Assembly: GCF_003946115.1 (NCBI RefSeq)
Contig: NZ_RHOH01000001.1
Span: 186,001-250,000, forward strand
Length of the DNA stretch: 64,000 nucleotides
DNA from: Lacticaseibacillus daqingensis
Lineage (GTDB): Bacteria > Bacillota > Bacilli > Lactobacillales > Lactobacillaceae
Direction: 5' to 3'
In this document: positions 8,067 through 15,959 of the stretch, in pieces
How the letters are laid out: every line of letters begins with the position of its first letter
How positions within the stretch are numbered: the stretch's first letter is position 1
Made by a program: the position numbers and the translations under genes
Notes under the pieces: generated by a model
Seen by the model: only the letters and a program-made list of their open reading frames with translations
Told to the model about the DNA's origin: nothing
Databases searched by the model: none

Positions 8067-8093
8067 TATAATAACTCCGTAATAGCGCTATCA
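8067..8093 (+). promoter_or_regulatory. Promoter and operator of the GntR gene
   Basis: TATAAT (8067-8072) is followed at the expected transcription start by TAATAGCGCTATCA (8080-8093), one base different from the dyad at 5034-5047. The shared site suggests either autoregulation by the GntR protein or joint CcpA control. Confidence 0.7.
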
Positions 8094-8119
8094 TTAACTT
8101 GTAAAGGATAGACGATTTC

Positions 8120-8857
8120 ATGGTCAAATACGTTGGTGAGAACGGAACTGAATCACTATCAGATCAGTTAGTCGATCAATTAAAGAAGTGGATCAACACT
8201 CAGATGCAAGTCGGCGATATGCTGCCGACAGAGCGTGACTTATCCGTTCAGTATGGTGTGAGCAGAACAACAGTAAGAATCGCGCTACAAAAATTAGAAC
8301 AGATTGGTTACGTCAATCGCCAACAAGGTCGGGGAACCTTTATTTCAAGCCGAAAAGATTCGCCAGCAAGCGAATATGTGGAAGATCAATTTCGGGCACT
8401 GATTGAGCAGAGTGGGCGCCACGCCCGAACGCGAGTGCTGGGTGTTGAGTACCCAGATGCTACGGCGCAGATGGCCAAACTGCTGGAGTTGAACGAAGGC
8501 ACAAAACTACTTGAAATAAGATTGCTACGAATTGCGGATACCTTGCCGGTAATATATGAACGCGTCTATCTTGGGTATGAGCGCTATCAGGAGATTCTCC
8601 CCTATGAGTTTGAGCATAAGTCGCCGCAGCGGATCCTGATCGATGAATTTGGCGCGCGCGCCCTTCACATGGATGACGTGATTCAAGTGGTACCCGCTTC
8701 GGCTGAAGTGCTAGAGAATTTAGAAATTGGGTCGCCTGTATCTGTGATGCAGACGCAACGCGTTATTTATACCAGTAACAACGAGCCACTCGCGGTTGTG
8801 TTGGATGACGCCCGCGCAGAAGAGTTCGTCTACCATGCCTCCAGGAGAGTGGAATAA
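8120..8857 (+). CDS. GntR/HutC-family transcription regulator
   Basis: A 245-residue regulator with an N-terminal winged helix (about residues 8-75; LPTERDLSVQYGVSRTTVRIALQKLEQIGYVNR is typical of GntR) and a C-terminal UTRA ligand-binding domain (about 90-235). HutC-type regulators usually sense a phosphorylated sugar or related small molecule. The ATG follows AAAGGATAGACGATTTC. It lies between the transport genes and the metallo-hydrolase and has its own promoter with a copy of the operator found before the first gene. It is the likely local repressor. Confidence 0.9.
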   Translation: MVKYVGENGTESLSDQLVDQLKKWINTQMQVGDMLPTERDLSVQYGVSRTTVRIALQKLEQIGYVNRQQGRGTFISSRKDSPASEYVEDQFRALIEQSGRHARTRVLGVEYPDATAQMAKLLELNEGTKLLEIRLLRIADTLPVIYERVYLGYERYQEILPYEFEHKSPQRILIDEFGARALHMDDVIQVVPASAEVLENLEIGSPVSVMQTQRVIYTSNNEPLAVVLDDARAEEFVYHASRRVE

Positions 8858-8876
8858 CCAGAAATGAGGCTCAGAG

Positions 8877-9734
8877 ATGAAAATCAAATATTTGGGGACG
8901 GCAGCCGCCGAGAGAATTCCAGCGATGTTTTGTAGTTGTTCCGTATGCACGAATGCTCGAGAAAAAGGCGGACGTGAGCTCCGGACACAGACTCAGACAT
9001 TGATTGATGACGGAAGGCTGATGATTGACTTCCCCGGTGATAGCTATTTGCATCAGATGAAATATGGCATCAACTTTAATGGCATTCGAAATTTGCTGAT
9101 TACACATTGGCACTCCGATCACCTCTATGCAGAGGATCTCGCGTATCGAATGAAGGGCTATTCACAGGGCATTGAACAGCGATTAGAGGTCTACGTTAAC
9201 GCCTATACGATGAAGTTTATTGAACGCGCTTTTGAACTCGAGGGTCGTTGGGATACGGAAATGTTTAATTTTCACATTGTTCGACCATACGAGTCGTTTA
9301 TGATTGACCAGTATGAGGTGTTCACCTTACCTGCACAACACGGAAACTTCAAAGCAGATTGCTTTATTTATGTCATTAGAGAAAAGTCGGGCCCAACGAT
9401 ACTATGGACGCATGACACAGGGTATTTAACAGATAGTATGTTTGAATTTCTGACGCAACAGGGCTTCCATTTTGACTTTGTTTCGTTAGATTGCACGAGT
9501 CAAACGTTACCCGGTAAGATTTCAGCACATATGAACTGGCGTCAAAATCTGGCGTTAATTGAGGCGCTTAAAGAAAAACATCTCGCATCTGCTAAAACCC
9601 AATTTGTGATCAATCACTTTTCGCATAACGGCGGACAGACTTATGCGCAGATGCGTGAAATTGCGCAGCGTGAGGGTGTCATGGTCGCGTATGATGGCGC
9701 CGAATACGAGATCACGGCGCCGCAGCGCAACTAG
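8877..9734 (+). CDS. PhnP-like metallo-beta-lactamase-fold hydrolase
   Basis: A 285-residue protein of the MBL fold with the metal motif THWHSDH (about residues 82-88) and later ligands in LPAQHGN, WTHDTG and NHFSH. The N-terminal CSCSVCTNAR motif resembles the Cys site of PhnP, which opens phosphoribosyl cyclic phosphate. A phosphodiesterase or lactonase-like activity on an imported phosphorylated compound is plausible; the substrate is unknown. It starts 19 bases after the regulator gene with only a weak ribosome binding site, so it may be coupled to it. Confidence 0.72.
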   Translation: MKIKYLGTAAAERIPAMFCSCSVCTNAREKGGRELRTQTQTLIDDGRLMIDFPGDSYLHQMKYGINFNGIRNLLITHWHSDHLYAEDLAYRMKGYSQGIEQRLEVYVNAYTMKFIERAFELEGRWDTEMFNFHIVRPYESFMIDQYEVFTLPAQHGNFKADCFIYVIREKSGPTILWTHDTGYLTDSMFEFLTQQGFHFDFVSLDCTSQTLPGKISAHMNWRQNLALIEALKEKHLASAKTQFVINHFSHNGGQTYAQMREIAQREGVMVAYDGAEYEITAPQRN

Positions 9735-9766
9735 AGGCAAAATGTAGACTGGAAAATCCAGTAGTT

Positions 9767-9800
9767 AGCGATCACCTTTGACTGCGGTGATCGCTGTTTT
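9767..9800 (+). terminator. Terminator of the GntR-MBL unit
   Basis: AGCGATCACC and GGTGATCGCT form a perfect 10-bp stem with a 9-base loop, followed by GTTTTTG. Confidence 0.9.
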
Positions 9801-9963
9801 TGTGTCGCGGTCAATGCTTGAGGCTGGCACGTTAGCCGATCGCAGTAAAAGATTCGTTCAGGCCAAAAGAGTTGGATGTGGGCGGTCCCTACTCGAGGGT
9901 TCTCGCCCCCGTTGCGTCACTCAGTGTGATAAGATAGGGACACTTTAGAGAGGAGCTGAGCGA

Positions 9964-10569
9964 ATGAATCGTGCCGCAATTAAAACGCAAGCCAAGGACC
10001 GGTTGCGCGGTCGCTGGGGGTGGGCCATTGCGCTGGCCCTAGTTGGCGATATCATGACGGTTCTGGTGGCTGGGGTGACGTTGGGCATCTTGGGGATGAT
10101 CGTGTCGGCGGGGGTCGTGTTCACGTTCCTTGAGTTTGTGGATGGAACGGCGCCTGAATCCCTCTTCAACGGCATTTTTAGCGGGTTCACGGGTAAGCGG
10201 TTCATGCCCACCTTCCTGACGAATCTGCTAGTGGTGATCTTCGTTTATCTGTGGACCCTGTTGCTGATCGTGCCGGGGATCGTGAAGGCCTTGGCCTATT
10301 CGCAGGCCAACTACATTGTCAAAGACATGACGGATGCCGGTCGCGAAATCGGCGCCGTGGATGCGATCAACGCAAGCCGTGAGCTGATGGTTGGCCACAA
10401 GGCGGAGCTCTTCGTGTTGCAGCTCAGCTTCATCGGGTGGGGCCTATTAACGGTGCTAACGCTGGGGATCGGGCTGTTATGGCTGGTGCCGTACATGCAG
10501 ACAACTTACGCCTGCTACTACCGGCAGCTGGCCGGGGACCGCTTCCGCGTGAGCGGCGAAAACAACTAG
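9964..10569 (+). CDS. DUF975-family membrane protein
   Basis: A 201-residue protein with four to six membrane segments. The start (MNRAAIKTQAKDRLRGRWGWAI) and the segment SQANYIVKDM are typical of the DUF975 family, whose function is unknown. The ATG follows GAGAGGAGCTGAGCGA. It is a single-gene unit with its own terminator. Confidence 0.8.
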   Translation: MNRAAIKTQAKDRLRGRWGWAIALALVGDIMTVLVAGVTLGILGMIVSAGVVFTFLEFVDGTAPESLFNGIFSGFTGKRFMPTFLTNLLVVIFVYLWTLLLIVPGIVKALAYSQANYIVKDMTDAGREIGAVDAINASRELMVGHKAELFVLQLSFIGWGLLTVLTLGIGLLWLVPYMQTTYACYYRQLAGDRFRVSGENN

Positions 10570-10577
10570 CGACAACT

Positions 10578-10609
10578 GGGCGTCACGCAATGCGCGGGGC
10601 GCTTTTTTT
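10578..10609 (+). terminator. Terminator after the DUF975 gene
   Basis: GGGCGTCACGC and GCGCGGGGCGC form an imperfect stem followed by seven T residues. Confidence 0.65.
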
Positions 10610-10631
10610 GTGCAGCGGGTCGGCAAAATGA

Positions 10632-10647
10632 TATTGCCCGGGCAATA
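10632..10647. repeat. Intergenic palindrome TATTGCCCGGGCAATA, copy 1
   Basis: A perfect 16-bp palindrome 83 bases before the ABC transporter start. Related copies lie at 15721 and 25538. It could be an operator or a very small hairpin. Confidence 0.75.
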
Positions 10648-10730
10648 ATCGGCCGCAGGGCGGAGGCAACGGTGCGCGTTTATGGTATTCTTTTCACATG
10701 AATGCGCATTGGCGCTGGAGGAGGGGCAGA

Positions 10731-11645
10731 ATGACGAGCACGATTCTAACGGTCGACCACCTGGACAAGGCGTTCGGCGGCAAACAAGTGCTGCACGGCG
10801 TGGACTTTTTCGTCGAGGAAGGGCACGTGGTCGGCCTGGTCGGGCCGAACGGGGCAGGTAAAAGTACCATCATGAAGGCGATCCTGGGGTTGATCCCCAT
10901 CAACGCTGGCGGGGTCGAAATTGGCGGCGAGCCGGTTTCCATCACGAGCCACCGCGCACTGCGCAAGGTCGGCGCACTGATCGAATACCCAGGGATCTAT
11001 CCGTTTTTGACCGGTCGGCAGCACCTGGAGCTGTTCGCGGCCAAGCACCACCAGGCGACCAACATCAAGCAGATCGTGACGGCGCTGGGTATGGACACGT
11101 ACATTGACCGTAAGGCGAAGCTGTACAGCCTCGGGATGAAGCAGAAGCTCGGGATCGCTCAAGCGCTGGTCAACCAGCCGAAGCTCGTGATCCTCGACGA
11201 GCCGATGAACGGGCTGGACCCGCAGGCGGTCAAGGATCTGCGTGACATTATCCGCAACATGGCCGCCAACGGCACGAGCTTCCTGATCTCCAGCCACATT
11301 TTGTCGGAATTGGAAAAAGTCGCCGATGACGTCCTGATCCTGAACCACGGCCACATTGTGCGCGAGGCGCCGATGGCCGACCTCGCCAAGGTCGGGGGGC
11401 TGACCTACGTGATCACGCCGGCCAACCTGAGCCAGGCCACGACCGCGCTGACGCTGGCGAAGGTCGCCTACACGATCGAAGGGGCCACCGTGGTGCTGCA
11501 TGAGGACACCGACACGGACCTGCTGAACGCGGCGCTGTACGCCCTGGTGCAAAACGGGGTCGCGATCAAGGCGATCGACCGCAAGGCCCGCGATCTGGAA
11601 GCCGCCTTTTTGGCCATGGTGCATGAAGACAAGGGGGAGGCGTGA
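10731..11645 (+). CDS. ABC transporter ATP-binding protein (BcrA-like)
   Basis: A 304-residue ATPase with Walker A GPNGAGKST (about residues 40-48), signature YSLGMKQKLGIAQAL, Walker B LVILDEPMNGLDP and the H-loop SSHILSEL. The C-terminal 80 residues after the nucleotide-binding domain are typical of BcrA-type drug or antimicrobial-peptide exporters. The ATG at 10731 follows GGAGGAGGGGCAG; an upstream in-frame ATG at 10698 is less likely. It forms a two-gene operon with the permease. Confidence 0.9.
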   Translation: MTSTILTVDHLDKAFGGKQVLHGVDFFVEEGHVVGLVGPNGAGKSTIMKAILGLIPINAGGVEIGGEPVSITSHRALRKVGALIEYPGIYPFLTGRQHLELFAAKHHQATNIKQIVTALGMDTYIDRKAKLYSLGMKQKLGIAQALVNQPKLVILDEPMNGLDPQAVKDLRDIIRNMAANGTSFLISSHILSELEKVADDVLILNHGHIVREAPMADLAKVGGLTYVITPANLSQATTALTLAKVAYTIEGATVVLHEDTDTDLLNAALYALVQNGVAIKAIDRKARDLEAAFLAMVHEDKGEA

Positions 11646-11647
11646 GC

Positions 11648-12418
11648 ATGGGGACATTAATTCAGCAAGAATGGTACAAACTGACGCACAAACTCGGCAC
11701 GTGGCTGGCCATCGGCTTCATGGTGCTGGTGCAGGTCGCGATGGCGGTACTGGCCGCCGTTTACCCGGACTCCCCGTTGTTTAATGCTAGTACCTTGGTT
11801 GAGAACAGCTACATCGGCGGCGATCTGGTGATGTTCATCGCGATCGCCAGTGTCGCCAGCATCGTATCCATGGAATTTCAGTACGGCACGATGAAGCAGC
11901 TGCTGTACCGCCAGTACTACCGCAGCCAAGTGTTCCTCAGCAAAGTCGTGGTCGCCGTCCTGCAATTCCTGATACTTCAGGTGATCGCCGCGGCGATGAC
12001 GGTGGTGCTGAGCCTGATCGGGGGCAAGTACGACTGGTTCGCCACCGCCAAGAACGTGCCGCACTGGCAGACCTACGCGCTGGGTCAGGCCGGGACGCTT
12101 TTGATGGGGCTGTTGCTCCTGTCGGTGGTGCTGATGCTGTCGACGCTGTTCAAAACCAACGCGGCCGCGATCGCCAGTGGGTTTATCGGCTACTTCGTGA
12201 TCACCATCGCGGCCGGCATCCTGATCGCGCTGATCGCCAAGTGGGAATGGCTCAAGTGGAACCCGTTCACCTTCCTGATGACCGGCAACCAGCTGGTCAC
12301 GCCGGCCCTGGCCAACATGACGCACCTTACCACCCCGGTGATGGTGGTGGGGAGCCTCGTTTACACGGTGCTCTTTGGTCTGATTGCCTACGCAAGCTTC
12401 CGCAAGCGGAGCATCTAA
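11648..12418 (+). CDS. ABC-2 type permease subunit
   Basis: A 256-residue membrane protein with about six helices and an N-terminal cytoplasmic start (LIQQEWYKLTHKLG) typical of ABC-2 permeases partnered with BcrA-type ATPases. The ATG at 11648 has a well-spaced GGGGGAGG site; a GTG at 11642 overlaps the ATPase stop but is too close to the site. The pair probably exports or detoxifies a peptide or lipid-targeting compound; the substrate is unknown. Confidence 0.85.
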   Translation: MGTLIQQEWYKLTHKLGTWLAIGFMVLVQVAMAVLAAVYPDSPLFNASTLVENSYIGGDLVMFIAIASVASIVSMEFQYGTMKQLLYRQYYRSQVFLSKVVVAVLQFLILQVIAAAMTVVLSLIGGKYDWFATAKNVPHWQTYALGQAGTLLMGLLLLSVVLMLSTLFKTNAAAIASGFIGYFVITIAAGILIALIAKWEWLKWNPFTFLMTGNQLVTPALANMTHLTTPVMVVGSLVYTVLFGLIAYASFRKRSI

Positions 12419-12433
12419 AAGGAAGAATTGAGA

Positions 12434-12757
12434 ATGGCAGAGATGGTCGTGACCACGACAGAATAGATCCCGGGCCGTACTTATGAGATCATTGGGGAAG
12501 TCTTCGGTGTCACCACGTAGTCCCGCAACATGGTCTCGGATCTCGGTGCCGGGCTCAAAAGCATCGTTGGCGGCGAAATCTAGGGTTACACCAAGATGCT
12601 GCACGAGTCGCGCGACCGGGCCATCGCCCGCCTGCACGAAGACGCCCAGGCCGCGGGCGCCAATGCCGTGGTGATGATGCGATTTGACTCCGGCTCGATC
12701 GCCGGCGATATGCAATCCGTCGTCGCTTATGGGACGGCGGTTAAGTTCACGAATTGA
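12434..12757 (+). pseudogene. UPF0145 (YbjQ-like) gene with three in-frame TAG codons
   Basis: Read through, this frame gives a complete 107-residue UPF0145 protein, including the typical segments [32 protein letters not shown] and [11 protein letters not shown]. It is interrupted only by TAG codons at 12464, 12518 and 12581; there is no frameshift. The second TAG stands where relatives often carry Gln, so a CAG to TAG change is the simplest origin. TAG is a genuine stop in this genome, since it ends metI, metC and several other genes. A plausible ribosome binding site (AAAAGGAAGAA) precedes the ATG. It is probably a recent pseudogene, with readthrough as the alternative. Confidence 0.8.
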
Positions 12758-12811
12758 TCGGCGCGCGTGAAAAGTAGCCAAAAAGGGTTCCGTCTGGTAT
12801 ATTGAAGATAC

Positions 12812-12842
12812 AAAAAGTGTCTCGGCTGCAACCGAGACACTT
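12812..12842 (-). terminator. Terminator of peptide cassette A
   Basis: On the minus strand AAGTGTCTCGGTTGCAGCCG and its complement form a strong stem followed by TTTTTG. The same hairpin ends the cassettes at 29523 and 29729. Confidence 0.88.
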
Positions 12843-12873
12843 CCCACACGGCTGAATCGGTCGGTGGCCTTAC

Positions 12874-13101
12874 TTACAGCAAACTAATGTAGTCGCGCAA
12901 GAATCGGCGAAGATTGACGAGCGCGGCTATTAGTTTGCTCTTTTTCAGTGCATCTGCACATTCGTACTCCAGCCAAAGCAGCAATTTCACTGCGGCAACT
13001 AACACTGGAACGGTTCTCACAATTCCAGTCGCTAGAAGCCTTAGGCCATAGACGAACACTGTCAATAACACAAGGAAATGTGTTACGTCAGCGAGCAACA
13101 A
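12874..13101 (-). CDS. 75-residue hydrophobic peptide, cassette A
   Basis: The ORF starts with TTG at 13101 behind AAAGGAGGGGCAAC. It encodes a hydrophobic N-terminal half (about residues 8-45) and a basic amphipathic tail, LKKSKLIAALVNLRRFLRDY. A second gene of exactly the same length lies at 29264 on the other strand. The two share nearly identical 5' untranslated sequence, tail and terminator, while the membrane part has diverged. I do not recognise the family. The size suggests a type I toxin, a pheromone or a bacteriocin-like peptide; none is proven. Confidence 0.65.
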   Translation of the reverse strand: MLLADVTHFLVLLTVFVYGLRLLATGIVRTVPVLVAAVKLLLWLEYECADALKKSKLIAALVNLRRFLRDYISLL

Positions 13102-13199
13102 GTTGCCCCTCCTTTCGTTTGTGTTCGATCCGGATCACTCCATTTCGCATCACTCCCTTCGGTTCGGGCCACCGCGTCGATTCAGTTGTGTGTTTCGTT

Positions 13200-13205
13200 A
13201 GTATA
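13200..13205 (-). promoter_or_regulatory. -10 element of peptide cassette A
   Basis: TATACT on the minus strand lies just before the conserved untranslated region that begins with AACGAAACACACAACTG, at the same position as the TATAAT of cassette B. Confidence 0.6.
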
Positions 13206-13384
13206 ACAGGAAAGCAAAAAAGCCGAAACGATTTTCACTGTTGCTAGGTAAAAGTAGTGCCGATATGATTATTCGATATATTTTTCCGGTGATTAGAATA
13301 ATTTTGAGCCAACTCAGTCAACGCGTGTCTCGTCCGCGTGAATGCGCTACAATAGTAGTAGAATCACGCGAGGGGGCGATGGCG

Positions 13385-13726
13385 ATGACCACGGCGAAGC
13401 GCTATGTGGTAATGAACGAATTTGGTGAGTTTTTACAGGACGATAATCTCTTGCTGTTACCTGCATGGACGGTGGAGCTGCGCAAAGCTTGGATGAGCCT
13501 GGGGCAGGTCGAAGCCGAGCGCGTGGCGCATCAGGCCAACGGGCAGGCGTTCGAGCTGGCGCCGCAGCCGGTGGTCTCCGATGGCACCGCGGTGACGCAC
13601 CGCGGCCTGCCGGTTTCGGTGCAGCAGCAGGTGATCACGTTGCGTCAGCAAGGGCTGTCGTACCGCAAAATCGCCAAGTTGCTGAATATCTCGAAGTCTA
13701 CGGTGGGCAATATTATGAGTCGTTGA
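13385..13726 (+). CDS. Small protein with C-terminal helix-turn-helix
   Basis: A 113-residue protein. The last 35 residues (VITLRQQGLSYRKIAKLLNISKSTVGNIM) form a resolvase/Hin-type helix-turn-helix, and the N-terminal 75 residues match nothing I know. The ATG at 13385 has the best spacing to GAGGGGG; 13379 is also in frame. No recombinase catalytic domain is present, so it is a small DNA-binding protein or the remnant of a larger mobile-element protein. It is a single-gene unit divergent from the peptide cassette. Confidence 0.65.
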   Translation: MTTAKRYVVMNEFGEFLQDDNLLLLPAWTVELRKAWMSLGQVEAERVAHQANGQAFELAPQPVVSDGTAVTHRGLPVSVQQQVITLRQQGLSYRKIAKLLNISKSTVGNIMSR

Positions 13727-13881
13727 CTTGAAGCGGCCAGCTTTTTCCGTTCGGTGAAGGGTGACCGCTTTTTCTGTGGCGTCGACAACTCCGCCTTTCG
13801 CCCGATGTGACGACAGGAGAAATTTGGGATACTCTTTGCAGATAACTTGGGCTTAGGTCCGGTGATAATGGAGGATTAACG

Positions 13882-15714
13882 ATGTTGGGATTATTCCTGG
13901 GGATCACCCTGCGCTTCACGGCGCTGGGCGTGCTGGTGGGGCTGCTAGGCGTGGCGGCGCTGGCCACGGCGAAGCGATCGGGCCGGGCCCTGCGGCTACT
14001 GGGGCTTTTGGCCGGTCTGTTCGTGCTGGCCGCTGCGGCGGTGTACTTCACGTTGCCGGAGCCGAGCCTCGCGACCACGGTGCAGCTGAACCTGTGGAGC
14101 CTGGTCGTGATGGCGCTGGTGGTGGCGACCGTGGCCGGCGCGCCGGCCGTGGACTGGCGCCAGTTTGCGACAATGGGCAAGCACCGGAAAAAGGCCGCGC
14201 GCGACGCGGAACCGGCCAAGCCGACGAAGTTTGGCCGGCAGTTTGCCAAGTTGGCCGCGGCGGGTGCAGGCCTGGCGATCGTGGCCTGGATCGCGTTCAC
14301 GGGGATGGGGCTGATCGATGCCAAGCAGATCGCCACGCAGGCGCCGGTGGTGAGCTACGATTCCACCACCAAGGCCCCGCTGCCAGTGGTGGGGGCCAAG
14401 TCGACGCAGGCGCCAGTGGTCAACGCCCCATCCACGGTGCTGACACAGGTGAACAACTCACTGAGCAACATCCCGAACGCCAACGTCTACGCGGTCGACC
14501 ACGTGCGTGCGCAGATCAACGATGGCAAGCTGGTGTACGTCGCGCCGCTGGATTTTGACGGGAGCTTCTTCCGCTACCTGCGCTACAAGCAGGTGGACGG
14601 CTACTTCAAGGTGTCGGCGACCAGTAAGTCTGCCACGCCGAAGTTTGTCAAAAAGGCGATGCGCTACACCCCGGCGGCGTACTTTGGCCAGGACACCAAG
14701 CGTCTGATGTACGCGGCGACCGCGAACACCGGCTATGTGCTGATGCAAAACGCGCCGCAGCTGGAGATCGCCAACGATGGCACGCCGTACTATGTGGCCA
14801 CGCTGGTGCGGCGCTACGGCGTCACCAACCGGCAGGATTTTCGCCACAAGGCCGTTGTGACGCTGAACGCCGAGACGGGCAAGCTGCGTTTTTACCGCGA
14901 CCTGAGCCAAAAACCGGCCTGGCTGGACGTCGCGATCGACCCGACCACTGCCAGCGACCAGGTGGCGGCGTGGGGCAGTGAGCGCAACGGCTGGTGGAAC
15001 GCCAACGGCTTCGGCGGCGCGCGCACCGGCGTGATGGTGGCCGTGAGCGGTGCCGGCACCGAGGGGCACGACAACGAGGTGACGCCGGTGATGTATGATG
15101 GGCAGATCTTCTACCAGCAGGCGCTCACCTCGGCCAAGTCGACTCAGACCTCGGTGATGGGCTACACCTTCACGGACGCTGCAATCGGCAAAACGTATTA
15201 CTACCGCGAGCACCACGACGCGATGACGCCGGATCGGGCGCAGAAGCTGGCCAAGGACATGATGAAGCAAACCGGCTGGAAGCCGAAGATGCCGATGCTG
15301 TACCGGATCGACGGGCGCCCGACCTGGGTGGTGTCCATGCTGGATTCCTCTAATGCCTTCCGCAGCTACGTCTACCTGCTCGCCAGCGGCAACGGGACGC
15401 AAAGCACCGTGGCGACCGGCGAGGACGCAAACACCGCGCTGGCCAAGTACCGCGCGCTGTTCGGCGATGATCCCACCGCCGCAGCTACGACCGGCAAAAA
15501 AGTGACCGCCACCGGCACCGTTGCCCGCATCAGCCTCAGCAGTGATGCGATGAGCTTTTTGCTGCAAGGCCAAACAGTGGTGTACACCGTCAGCGTGAAG
15601 ACAGATCCGCTGGCCCGCTTCATTCAGCCGGGCGATGCGCTGACCTTCACCGCGCGCGTGGCGGATGACCAAGGGAGCGTCACCGGCAAGGTCACCAATG
15701 CAGCGCTGAAGTAA
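13882..15714 (+). CDS. Large membrane-anchored protein of unknown function
   Basis: A 610-residue protein. Residues 1-80 hold three membrane segments, followed by a basic linker (GKHRKKAARDAEPAKPTKFG), another membrane segment (about 118-137) and a long extracytoplasmic part. That part contains Tyr-rich repeats (LVRRYG, YYYREHHD) and an OB-fold-like end (VTATGTVARISLSSDAMSF onward, about 535-610). The pattern suggests a surface-exposed, membrane-tethered protein, possibly cell-envelope related. I do not recognise the family. It is a single gene with a terminator 40 bases after the stop. Confidence 0.65.
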   Translation: MLGLFLGITLRFTALGVLVGLLGVAALATAKRSGRALRLLGLLAGLFVLAAAAVYFTLPEPSLATTVQLNLWSLVVMALVVATVAGAPAVDWRQFATMGKHRKKAARDAEPAKPTKFGRQFAKLAAAGAGLAIVAWIAFTGMGLIDAKQIATQAPVVSYDSTTKAPLPVVGAKSTQAPVVNAPSTVLTQVNNSLSNIPNANVYAVDHVRAQINDGKLVYVAPLDFDGSFFRYLRYKQVDGYFKVSATSKSATPKFVKKAMRYTPAAYFGQDTKRLMYAATANTGYVLMQNAPQLEIANDGTPYYVATLVRRYGVTNRQDFRHKAVVTLNAETGKLRFYRDLSQKPAWLDVAIDPTTASDQVAAWGSERNGWWNANGFGGARTGVMVAVSGAGTEGHDNEVTPVMYDGQIFYQQALTSAKSTQTSVMGYTFTDAAIGKTYYYREHHDAMTPDRAQKLAKDMMKQTGWKPKMPMLYRIDGRPTWVVSMLDSSNAFRSYVYLLASGNGTQSTVATGEDANTALAKYRALFGDDPTAAATTGKKVTATGTVARISLSSDAMSFLLQGQTVVYTVSVKTDPLARFIQPGDALTFTARVADDQGSVTGKVTNAALK

Positions 15715-15720
15715 GTCGAT

Positions 15721-15736
15721 CATTGCCCGGGCAATA
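15721..15736. repeat. Intergenic palindrome CATTGCCCGGGCAATA, copy 2
   Basis: The inner 14 bases ATTGCCCGGGCAAT are a perfect palindrome and identical to copy 1. It lies seven bases after a stop codon and before the terminator. Confidence 0.75.
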
Positions 15737-15754
15737 ATGCGCGTGAAGCGCCAA

Positions 15755-15788
15755 CCCCGTCAGGCCACCGCGGTCTGACGGGGTTTTT
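15755..15788 (+). terminator. Terminator after the 610-residue protein gene
   Basis: CCCCGTCAG and CTGACGGGG form a perfect 9-bp stem followed by TTTTT. Confidence 0.9.
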
Positions 15789-15808
15789 GGTGTCACGAGG
15801 CGTAAAAC

Positions 15809-15838
15809 TTGACGATTCTTGAATGTAACCGGTATCAT
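15809..15838 (+). promoter_or_regulatory. Promoter with perfect cre site (bgl operon)
   Basis: TTGACG (15809-15814) and TATCAT (15833-15838) form the promoter of the antiterminator gene. TGTAACCGGTATCA at 15824-15837 matches the CcpA cre consensus at all positions and covers the -10 box, so CcpA should repress by blocking the promoter. The same 14-mer occurs at 23843. Confidence 0.88.
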
Positions 15839-15853
15839 GCAGGAGTAAAAATA

Positions 15854-15923
15854 GTGTGTTACTGATTCGATCAGGCATAACCTACATTACACCGCGGACA
15901 CGTGTGGCATTGTAGGCTTTTTT
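15854..15923 (+). promoter_or_regulatory. RAT antiterminator and terminator before the licT-like gene
   Basis: GTGTGTTACTGATTCGATCA plus GGCATAACC (15854-15882) resembles the ribonucleic antiterminator bound by BglG/LicT proteins. It overlaps a hairpin CCTACA...TGTAGG (15881-15916) followed by seven T residues. The gene product therefore probably controls its own synthesis. Confidence 0.88.
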
Positions 15924-15959
15924 TGTGACAAGCGATTCATCTCGGTGGGGGGCGGTGAC

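Noticed and set aside
14094-15723. Long opposite-strand and alternate-frame ORFs over the 610-residue protein gene and other GC-rich genes
   Set aside because: They are Arg/Gly/His-rich shadows of real coding frames without ribosome binding sites.
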